Source: Heliopora coerulea
Lineage: Eukaryota; Cnidaria; Anthozoa; Scleralcyonacea; Helioporidae
Direction of reading: 5' to 3'
DNA: 64,000 nucleotides
NCBI GenBank assembly: GCA_030142905.1
Contig: JASJOG010000056.1
Span: 665,501-729,500, forward strand
The notes beneath the pieces are model-generated. The model did not search any database and had not been told where the DNA came from. It saw only the letters and a program-made list of their open reading frames with translations. This document shows positions 1 to 10,800 of the stretch, piece by piece (position 1 is the stretch's first letter; each line of letters begins with the position of its first letter). A program made the position numbers and the translations under genes.

Positions 1-212
1 GAATAAGTGTCTTGCACGTGACGCGACGTTTAATTAATTTCTATTGTATGTAGCACCAACATGGCTGCCGCGTCATTGTCTTTTGCATCCCAAGGGATTG
101 ATTGCGAACCATCATTTGAAGCAAACAAAGAAAGTGTAAAGGTGTTCATCAGTGAAATTTCTATCTTGATCAGTGACGCAACTATGCATCTGGGTGCCCG
201 TGGGGGTAGATT

Positions 213-523
213 CAGGGGCGTAGTTAACCCATTTTGATTGGGGGGTGTCCAGCTTAATTTGCCCAAACATTGTATCCTTTCAAAAATTGCCCGAATTTAA
301 TTTAACACGCATCCCGGCCCTGTATGGTGTACCGTTGTTTCCTCAAGCCCAATACATAAATTAAATGTAAACTAGTGACCAAAGGGGATTTTGACCTAGT
401 TTACCTTGCCAAATTTTGCCCAAATTACTATCTATTTTTTCCCCCGAATTTTCTATTTTTTCGCAAACTTTGAGGGGGCATCACACCATTCCACACCTCC
501 CCATAATCTACACCGCTGGGTAG
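213..523 (-). mobile_element. MITE-like repeat, copy 1 (inverted relative to 45455-45755)
   Basis: About 300 bp that reads as the reverse complement of 45455-45755, including the ends (GGGGCGTAGTTAACCC on one side, a CATAATCTACACC-type end on the other) and the internal CAAACATTGTAT and GGTGTACCGTTG stretches. No coding capacity is visible. Two diverged copies in opposite orientation show a dispersed mobile repeat. The superfamily is uncertain; the ends resemble the CAGTGGCGTA class often assigned to hAT. Confidence 0.75.
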
Positions 524-639
524 ATTATTTGGAGGGCCCTAGTAAAACGTATGGGTGGCAATTTGAAGATACTAGGTAAACAAATACAGTTGATGTTCAA
601 CATTATTAAAATGATGGTAAAGGTAAAGTGAATCGTCTT

Positions 640-900
640 CATTTGTACTGGATAACCCTATCAGCTACCTGAGCTGTTCTCCCTAGAGGTCCAGTAAGGG
701 CCACCCCTCATAGGTCCAGTGTTATTACAGAAGAAAACCGGAGTACCCGGAGAAAATCTGCGATGCTTGGTAGGGTCAAACTGGACAGTATTCTTCTTAC
801 ATGTGGCCAAGGTAACTTTAATCAGATAACAGCATGGAGCTGGAATCGAACCCTAGTCACGGTGATGAGAGACACGTGCACTACCATGGTTGGCCTGATA
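640..900 (-). repeat. tRNA-derived SINE remnant
   Basis: On the minus strand, 841-895 carries a B-box-like GGGTTCGATTCC and an A-box-like TGGTAGTGCACG in tRNA order and spacing. It is followed downstream on that strand by a conserved-looking body with a TACCCGGAGAAAA stretch. No paired acceptor stem is visible, so this is a SINE head and not a tRNA gene. Confidence 0.5.
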
Positions 901-1500
901 CTATTCTGTTCTAAAAGTTGTTGCTACTAATTATTAGAATATGGAAGCAGCTCACAGTGTAGCTATGAAACACGAAGAATCGAATCACAGTACAGGATTT
1001 TATCTGTAATGTTCAGGGGACTTCAGTGAAAATTCTCACGTCCGTTCACTCTCATTTTTTGGTAAATCTGTCACGTATAAATAGATCGATAATTAAAACG
1101 GCGGCGGACCAAACTACTGCCTTAATGTGGCAGCTCGATTTTGCTGCGAATTGAGAATTGTTTGAAACTTTAATCGAGCAAATTCATGCCATCATGATAT
1201 GAAACATAATAATGACGTCACAAAATGCTCGGGGGCCCCTAATTAATTCCCTTTCCTCGGGACCCGTGGGATTTACCCACCCTTCCCTCCCTGTAGTTTC
1301 ACCACTGATCTTGATACTAATTTTAAGAAAAAATTACTGAACGACGTCGAAGATAACGAGTCTTATAGTAACTGCAATTCCTTCAGTTCTAATTGATAAA
1401 CATACCTTATCTACTGTACTCGATTAAAAGCACTCTTATTGGGTGGACCCCTTATTTCAAATCCCGAAACGAAAACTGACACCCCTGGTTTTATTGTCCA

Positions 1501-1718
1501 AGGGACTGGTAATTGAAACAGAGTAAAAAAACAAATCCCGAAAAACAATGACATCTTGAAAACTCAAGATATGAGTCAATAACAAGACAACGAATGATTG
1601 CGATGATATTTCGTCTTTATTGCAAAGTCATTGTCAAATCGAAATAGCAAAAAATTGCAAAGTCATTGTCAAATTTTTCATTATTGTCAGCTGGCACCGG
1701 ACTCTGGTAATTGAAACA
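1501..1718. mobile_element. Small insertion flanked by ~17 bp direct repeats
   Basis: GGACTGGTAATTGAAAC at 1503-1519 recurs as GGACTCTGGTAATTGAAAC at 1699-1717, bracketing about 180 bp. The insert contains the motif AATCCCGAAAAACAA followed by CATCTTGAAAACTCAAGAT. That motif is also found at 17700-17780, 41795-41835 and 42970-43020, so this is one dispersed family. Inside, an 18 bp unit (GCAAAGTCATTGTCAAAT) is duplicated at about 1621 and 1657. Confidence 0.5.
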
Positions 1719-2563
1719 TGCATTTTTCAGGAGGGAGAAGGTTCAATTATTGAGAGTATTTTATATCTATTTAAAAGCAACCAACGTTTAATCTGAGCAC
1801 CAACAGAACAAATAAAACTAGCCGGACTTTTCCCCGAAGATGCACTGTACTTTAAAACATTCGATGATTATAAAGTCTTCACATTCTCAGCATCCTGCGC
1901 CGGAAAGTAGTGAATCAGACAAGGGAACTAGAATTCATAGGATTTCCACCAGCACTGAAGCTGGACTACCTACAATCCCGGGGTTGCTCGATGCCGTTTG
2001 TACGAGGACTAGACTGATTAACCTGTGTTTGAGGCAAGAGAGCAGCACAAATTAATACTCTGAAAACTGAGCTTAAAATTTAAGAACCAAATAGTATGGA
2101 TTGTTGTCAGGAAAAGCCGCGATTTGATGAGCAAAATTTACTTTTGTTGTCGAAATTATGGATAGCGCTGTTCACTTGTGAACAAATGACCGGCGAATAA
2201 GCTATTCGGGTTTATTTACCAGTCCATTTTGCCCAAAAGTATCTCGTCTGACTATGCTTGTTTCCTTGTTTAGAGTCTAATCATGACACCAGATGAAGAG
2301 CAGTGGTACAAAGAAGCCACCAATTGGGCAGCAGGAAAGAACTAGCACTATAGAACTGCAGCTCGTGTCGTGAAGATTATAATTATTTTTGGTGTTCATC
2401 TCCACAAACCATCTCGTTTCCCTGAACTTCTTGATCTATTTATGTTGCCATTTCGAATGCTGGTTTTTAAAAGAATGAGTTTTATTTTGTTTTCACCTTT
2501 GTCGTCTGTCTGCTGGAAACCAACTCGAATCCGGGTATTTCACCCATGTTTTCTTTCGGTTCG

Positions 2564-2597
2564 ATTTGTTTTGTTTTGTTTTGTTTTGTTTTATTTC
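2564..2597. repeat. (TTTTG)n microsatellite
   Basis: Six or so TTTTG units in a row. It accounts for the FVLFCFVLF-like end of the open frame there, which is not a gene. Confidence 0.8.
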
Positions 2598-3942
2598 GTC
2601 TGGTTTTAAGCTACGTTGTTCCGTATAACGGACATCTGGCCAAGTTCGAAACTTTTGGCGCTTTAACCCACGTGCATTGCGAATTTTGACGTTACCTGAA
2701 ATCGACGTAAATTTTGGATTGGAACGTAACTGGTCCTACTTTAAGTCGAGAAAACATTAGTATTTACTGCGATGTAGTTGTTTTTTTAAGGAATACTTTT
2801 CCTTGTAACGAAGTAAGACTTTGTCAAATGATTAAGTTTTAACTTCGAGGCTTTTTGTTTACTGGTGAAATATTAATTATCGCGGAGAAGGTGCGATACC
2901 CATTCAACTGTTGACACCTGTTGTCCTTTTCTGAAAAATTCACAAACAGTGGTTGACTCATGTTTCATTTGCAGCTTCCGTTTGAATACTTTACAAGACA
3001 CTCAGGCACACATTTTTAGAGTAGTTTAGCTAATTTTTCCAAAATCCGTATCAAATATGTTAGGGTTTGAAGTCAAATTTTAGCCTAGATGCTGTTAATC
3101 AAGTAGCTTTCTTATGTGTGGGCATTAACCGTATTACAGAAGTTCAAGAATATTACAACGATAATACAATGCGCTAAATTCAAAATTTTATTTGGGATGT
3201 TTCCCTCGACCCATTCTAGCCATGTTCCGTTGCAGTATGGCAAGACTGCATTTGAGTCTCTTCGATCAACAAGGTTATCTTTATTACATAAAGTAAGAAG
3301 CAAACTAACGTTATGAGCTAAAAATGACTGCTGGAAATGGCTTTATCTTGATTACTATTTGTGACTTTCGCCTCACCTAACCAGACCGCCAAATTTTGGT
3401 TCTTGTGAGCCTGGATATGCTGGGAAGGGGCCGCAGAAAGACTGTGTGTAAACCTACGTTCTTGTTCCATCAGTGCCGTTACTAGAACATTACCAATGGG
3501 GTGTCCTTGATGGAAAAAATTATTTTTGACCCTAGACTGACACTTCGTCAAAAGTGTAAATTGAAATTTTGGATTAAAAACTGATCTAGGGTTAGGGCTA
3601 CGGTTAGAATTTGGGAAAGGATTTGTATCAGTAAAACTGTGAAATTGGCACTTGTCACTCTGACGCCAGCAAAATAACGTCTTTCATCTCAAACAATCAG
3701 ATATGTCATTCAGCATACTTACAGTTATGGAAACGTCTATTTTGATGGTGGTTGATGGTTGGGTGGTCCACGATTTTTTCAGAGGGGCTGTAGTCGCTTA
3801 TGCCACCCACTTAGTTATGCCACTGATCAGTGTTAACAGGTGAACTACGGTGGTTGTAAATATAATCTTCATATAACCTGTTCCCAACGTGGAACTACAC
3901 CTTTTGCTGTTCATTACCAGAAAATATACTATCATTAATGCC

Positions 3943-4272
3943 TACCTCGAACTCAGTACAAAAATACATTCATTTTATTCCATCGACATTCATTAACGTA
4001 GATACACAACCATTTGCATCAAAGGGCATTCCATAGCGCCAACAGAAAAGCATTAACACCATTCTACTGTACATTAGGGATAATAAAATTTCAATTAGAC
4101 AAGATATTTTTCTTGTGTACTCGAAATTTTATTATCCCTGACGTATAGTAGAATGGTGTTAATGGTCATCTGTTAGCGCTATAGAATGCCCTTTCGATGT
4201 AAATGGGTTGCGTATCTACGCTAGTGAATGTCGATTGATCAAATTGAATGTATTTTTGCGTTAATGAGTTTG
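3943..4272. mobile_element. Foldback MITE, ~330 bp
   Basis: The two halves are near-perfect reverse complements. The left arm runs from ACCTCGAACTCAGTACAAAAATACATTC through GGGCATTCCATAGCG to GGGATAATAAAATTTC. The right arm runs from GAAATTTTATTATCCC through TAGCGCTATAGAATGCCC to GAATGTATTTTTG and TGAGTTTGAGGTCGG. The unpaired centre is about 25 bp. No open frame belongs to it. Confidence 0.8.
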
Positions 4273-4592
4273 AGGTCGGTGCAGCATCGCACGAAATACG
4301 AAGATGGCAATTTGAGCCACTGCATTTCCCTTTTGGTCCTCCCATGGGGCAAAGTTTGTTCCGATGCTGCGACTTGCCGACGCCGGAAAGTTTTATCCAG
4401 CTGGCATAGAAACCTGACGTAATTCAGCCGAACTTTCGCTTAGTTTATTTAAGTATTTTGTTGCCACGACCGGAATTTTTTGCGTTTATGTTGCCCTCCC
4501 TGTAGGGATGGCACTTGGGGTAGCCCTAGATTTATTAAGGGCCGGATGGACCCACTAGTTACGCCACTGGCGTTCAGCAACCGGAGGAGAGG

Positions 4593-4847
4593 ATGAAGTT
4601 ATCTGGACCACCGGTGGCGGAGCGTTATTCTGAGCCTGCGATAAAAGTACCCAGTAATCACTACCGCCAAAAATTGACCATTCCCGTTCCACAACCATTG
4701 TCCCATCGTACGCAGAATTTAAACTGGAAGGAACTACGGACGCAGGTGCATCTGACGAGACTGCGTTTCGTGTATCGAATGCATTATCAAAGAATGGGCA
4801 AGGGCTACAGTAGTCGAACATCAGAATCCGAAGATGAAACATATGAG
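4593..4847 (+). CDS. Chromodomain-tail-anchor gene, exon 1
   Basis: Ends in ...SESEDETYE, then the donor GTAAGT. It supplies the first aromatic-cage tyrosine. The open frame starts at ATG 4593, just after a repeat end at about 4560-4571. The alternative start at 4779 gives a more typical short acidic N-terminus. The choice between them is not decided by the sequence. Confidence 0.65.
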
Positions 4848-7800
4848 GTAAGTCGCTGTGCGACGCGAATACTTGGTGGTATTAATTCGTGTTTCGAATT
4901 CTACCACTTCATATGAGTTGCAGAATAAGCTCCAAACATTTCTTATTCAAGCGCGTATTGGTCCCGTTATATTACACAAAGGGGAAAACTAGTCAAGCAT
5001 AATTTCCTCCCCCCCAGACGTCAATTTGCTTCTGATATGCATGCTGATGTGGACAGTGTGTGTCCCCTTTTCTTTCCAACCCATGAAAACAATCACCAGA
5101 ATTACAAACATCATCTATACTGATCTTGTGGCCAAGTTTTGAACAAATACTAGTTGCTAGGTCGACGGACCAATGAAGTAATGCACTAGAGTCGAAATCT
5201 GCCAATTGATCTTGTTTATCTGTCTGATTTATTGTCCTAGTTAACAAAACTCTGACAACAAATAGTAAGGGTAATAGAAGTTATTAATATTATTCGGAAT
5301 TGATGTATTATTCTGTGGTGCGCCAGTTTGCTTGTACGTGAAATTAAAAACAGGCTTTATTCCAAAACAAGTTTTCGAGGAACAACTACAGTAATAAGCA
5401 TATCTTTAATCTTTAATCTTTAATAAAATACTCTTAAAACAGTTTTACAACTATACTAAGAGATTTAACTTACAACTATACTAAAAAATTTTTAACTTAC
5501 AAAGAAAAGTAAAAAAGAAAAATATGTGTATACATATACATATATAAAAAGTAAATAAATAAATAAATGATTAAATAAATATAATAAATACATATTATAA
5601 TTTAAATTTAGGTAATAGGTAACAGAATTAAACATTAATAAATGATTTTGTTACATTTTTGAACTCGTTTATGGTGTCTGGCATGGATTGTAATTGGAGG
5701 TTATTCCAGGTAATAATTGTTCTTCAAATTGTTCATACAAAAGAATAGTAAATTATTCTGTTTTACTGAACAAGGTCTACTGTATATATGTGGTGGTGAG
5801 GATGTTTTAGACAACAACTTCATGGATTGCCATATAAATCTATATGTAAATAATCAAGCTGAGCTAAATCAGGTAAAGGACATACCAAACAAACTCAGCT
5901 GATATCAAATACTTTACGTGAAAAAAATCAGAGGCAACCAAATGTTGGACCACAATGTTTCAGTGTCCTGCATTGTTTATCAGTACTGCATTAGGTCATA
6001 CCAATTTTATTTTAAGTATTAAAAGCCTGACAATGCTAGAAATTGGAAAAACTCACCATAAAAGTATAATTGAAAATTAATCCTTTTATTTATAACTCAT
6101 TAAGGGGCTAGGGCACTCTTTTAGGATTTTACTCTGGCTAACACCAGATGATTTTGCTCATCTGTGGGATGAGTCCTGGGTGTTAAAAGGTTAAATACAG
6201 AACTACAAAATAAAAAAGAAAAAATATTTATGGGTTTCATTCTTGTGGAAGTTCATTTGATACTGTAGTAACACATTGTGGTCTATGCCCAACTTTTTAA
6301 TTTTACTTTGACTAATGCCAGATGATTTTCTGGTCAAGAAGAGATATCTCTAACTGAAAATGGTTAAGGTGTAAGAACACACTCAGGAATTTTATTCTCA
6401 GGCTGGCTAACATCAGGCAATTTTCTTCAGCTTAAAGGGGAGCCTTTTCCTTAATGTTTTGAGAGCAACTTTTGGGTTTTGTTTTTAGATATCAGTCTTT
6501 TGAGTATATTACCATTATGACCCTTTAAAAAATTCTGGTATGGGAAACATGTGATTGAGTACTTGGCTTCAGGTAGCTATACAAATTGCAGATGACAGGC
6601 TCTTTTTATTAAAATATTCAGGGCTTGAAATTGGTGATTGAAATTGCCCTAGACAACCAAAATTATCTTTGGGCAACCACATTTCAGTGAATGGCTAACC
6701 CTTGGGCAATGTGTTTTCAAGTTCTAACATAATCGATATCTTTGCTTTTTTGAGTTGTTGAAGAAAGTAAAATTAATGAAAGAACTACATAATGCAAAAG
6801 TGTGAACTTTCTGTTTTTAAAAAGTTCAATTAAACTATTCATGATGAACTCACTTTCCTTGTTCATAATTCACACATTTCATGTTATTGTGCCCACAATA
6901 TGTCAGCATTATTGTCAACATTGCAAGCTGACACAGCTATGATGTTAACATATTATTTATGTGTGATGAAGTTTATGTATTCATTTTGTTGATATATAAA
7001 AAAATGGAGATAAAAAAAAAATAGGGCAACCAAATTCTTTCTGGGGCAACCTGAACCATTTTGAGCCTTGATATCCTAGTTCACTTTGATTGTGGATGTA
7101 TTAGGTGCCACATAGTTCTCTATCTTTGTATAGAATTGAGATATTTGTGATAACTATTAACAGCCTTAAGGAGGATTTTAAGGGGTTTTCCCAAATATTA
7201 CAACTTCATTTTAAACCTCTTGTTTACATTAATATTTGTTTCCTATTCTCCTCTGGCAAACTCCAAACTTTATCTCTGCCTCTTGTTTTTGCACCATTTC
7301 CTCAATTTGTAGCCTCTATAACACTTTTGTGCTTCTCTGACAGTCCTCATATGGTAACCATGACTCTCTGATCACAAGACTATAAGACAGTCAAGCTAAC
7401 CCTGTAATCCTATTATTACTTAAATGTTGGATCAACATGTACTTGATATTAAATTTTGCCATAAAGGGAGGGGAAAATTATTTAAATTTTCTTTTTTGGT
7501 AAACCAGGTTGAAAGTGTGGTTGGCAGGCGAAGGAAGCTTGGTAAGTGGGAGTACCTAATCAAGTGGAAAGACTATGGACCTGATGTAAATTCATGGGAA
7601 CCTGAAGATAATTTGATGGGATGTTCTGAGGCTATTGATCAATACAACAGCTATATAAAATTAAAGAAAAGGAAGAGTACAAGAAAAAGGGTAAAGTACC
7701 ATGAACTTATTCCACCTTCGATGCTAAACCTTTTGGTCATGGTCAAACTCTTGAGTTTATCTATTTACTCTTTTCCAGTCAGATGCCAAATAATTTTACT

Positions 7801-10800
7801 TAATGGCTAGCCCAAGGCAGTTTAACTCAGAGTAGCAGCAGCTGATTTTACTCAGTCTTGCACCAGATGATTTTACTTGTCAAGAGAAGAGGTCTGCCAA
7901 AAAAGAATTAAAAACGTTTTTACCCCATAAGCCCGTCTGCCCCAGGGGATGAGCAATCAGTTTGTCTGTCATTCTGTCAGTCTACTGCATAAGGGACTGA
8001 GTACCAGAGGCATGGTGTATATACTCCATCATAGCACTTCTCGTGTACTCGTGTATTCAAGGCCAAGCCTCTTCAAATGTCAGGGAACACCCTATTTGCA
8101 CCATGCTTATTATTTCATGATTATTTGTAAACATGAATGGAACTACTGAACTGAAAAAGACCCTGAGGTATTAAATGACTAAAAAATCTTTTAACACATG
8201 AGCTTGTCCATGTGGAAATTAGAAATGGTCACAAAGTGTTGAATTTGATTTACTCTTTCCACTATACACTCAAGAAATGTCAAAACCATAGTATAAAAAA
8301 TTCAGGATGAATACACATACAAGTATCTCAGACTTAGAAAGTTTAGGTTGTCCAGTAATTTATTAGATGTTTGATAAACTCACATGGATGAAACTGTAAT
8401 CAGTTCATATTATTGCAGCAATAAGAGTATAGGTGTAATTATGGCAGTGGTCACATGTACCCCAGGTGTTGTACCTATAGACCTTTGGTATACACTTGCC
8501 TGCCCTGGGCTGAGTATTGAAAAGACGAAAAGAATGCCAGTTCCAAGATCAATCAAGGAAACAAGGACAAAAACTGAAGCAGATATATCTTAAATACAGG
8601 AGATCAGTGCCTGATTTACTAAGCATGGACCAGCAATGGGCACTGTACCTGCTTCATTGGTGTAATTACTGGGGTGGCCTGGGAGGGACCTGGCCTCCCT
8701 AAAAATTTACTGTGCCACCCCAAGGGGCCAACTTAACTTGCAGAGTAATGTAATCATCAACCTCTATAAAGTTGGACAATTCCACAGCAGCAGGTGTGCA
8801 AGATGAAGTACTTGAGTGTTTAAGAGGTACTTTCTAAAATCTGTACAAGATGTTGCCCCCCGAAGGTTTGGTGAGGGCCCCTCAACGCCTCCCACTAGAA
8901 ATGTCCTAGTTACACCACTGACTTACTTAATGTGAGGTGGGAGATTACTGAGTCACCAAAACTGATTTTATATAATCTTGTTACAAAAATAATAGCGCAG
9001 CAAAAGACTTTAAATAGGGCTATAATGGAACCACAACTTTTAAAATCTTTTACTAACTAATGTTTCGTTAAGTAATGAAACGTTAGTTATTAAAAGATTT
9101 TAAAAGTTATGGTTCCATTATGGCTCTATTTAAACTCGTTTGCTGGGCTATTATTTTTATGACAAGACTTCCTTTTCCGCTTGGTTCTTTAATTGCAACC
9201 ATTTTGATTTTATAGAGTTTTATAATCGATCCCCAAGATCTTCAAATTTACCTGCCAAAATTCAGGAAATTATTTCGTTTGTTTCCTGACTGTCCTAATT
9301 GTGCCTCCCCTAAATTTTAGCTAACATGACGTCTTTGCTGGACGGTTGGCAGTATTCAGTATTAACTTAGTAAAACATAAATTGTATTGTTCATTAATTA
9401 TTTACAGCAAAGTAGAAAAACGGTTGGTTCTATGACGTCGCCAAATACTCCAAAGACTGTTACTCAGTTACATGAGACGGATGAAAATGAATATAGAATT
9501 CTTCACTGTATATCGTCACCACCAGTTTCACCTTACGTTAAAGGTACGATGTTATCAGGCTTCACATGCCATCACTTTTAGAATTCCAGGAAAACTCTAG
9601 AGAATATGAAATTTTCTTCCAAATTGAGTGAAAAATTCTGTAGAAAAAGGCGACTTGATCTGGAAAATAGCAAAAGCGTTTATAGTAGTATCAGGTTTCC
9701 CACGGTCATTTAAAATCCTTGAAAGTACTTGAATTTGAAGAGAAAAATACATGCCTGGAAAGTCCTAGAAAATCAATAAAAGTCCTTGAAAGTCTTGAAT
9801 TTTGCGCAAGCGGTACCAACGATGCTATGAGCATTCTAAAAATACCAATACTAACTTCAAATAATGGATGTACATGTTGTGGTAAGACGGCGATGTAAAA
9901 TTTACTAACTTAGCTTATTTTACGTTTGTCTTTATCGAAATTGGTGGAGCGAACATTGTGTGTCTTCTCAGAAAGGAAAATGCACGTAAAGCATGCTCCA
10001 TATTTTAAAACCTTTTACCGTATCTAGGCCCTTGAATTTACGAGGGAAAGTCCCTGAAAAGTCCTTGCGTTTCAACTTGATTTGAGAGTGAGAACCCTGT
10101 TGTAGAACTTTACTAGCAAAAGAGAAAACGCCTTTCCCAGCCGAGAATTTCAAGTAATAGACCAAACAAACGCCAGAGAGTAAAATCTTGCAAACCAAAG
10201 GTGTGAGTTAACAAGACGAGACAACCATGAGAGTGGTTTTTGACTATTTCGAAGTCACTGTAAAATCTAAATGACAGTACATAAGAGAAACATTCACTCG
10301 TTCTTTTTATAAATACTTTTTTGGGAAACGCTTAACTAGAAGCTGCAACAAGCGAAATTGCTAAATCGAATTGAAAACTAACTTTAAGAGATTCGGAAAA
10401 CGCGCAGTGATAATTGAGTTTCGAATAAGGAATTTCAAAGTTTCAAGTCATCAGTCTTGTGCAATCGTAATTGAGCAAATTTTGGTTTCAATCTTTTTAA
10501 TGACTCAGTTTTTTGACATCTGTATTAAAACTTTTTCAACAGTGGATAATAAATGTAGTACAATAAGTTGAACATACTTTGGACATACAGTAGAATCCGG
10601 CTATATCGAACTCTCCAGGAAAACCGAAAATTGTTCGAGATAGCGGGAGTGCGACATAGCGAAGGTGATATCATATTTCAAATTTTGATAAAATCTATCA
10701 GCTGAGCCCGCTTTTGACAAGTTTACGGACCAAGAGAAATTCATGAACGTTCTGAAAAACGAATTGTTATCATAAAATTGCTAAAACAGAATGAAAAGGC

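Larger units (their letters stand above)
1..4592. other. Repeat-rich region upstream of the chromodomain gene
   Basis: No exon could be supported here. Recognisable content is a MITE-like element (213-523), a tRNA-derived SINE remnant (about 640-900), a small insertion flanked by direct repeats (1501-1718), a TTTTG microsatellite (2564-2597) and a foldback MITE (3943-4272). The short open frames at 1840-2055, 2370-2609 and 3112-3551 resemble nothing and have no splice context. Confidence 0.6.
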
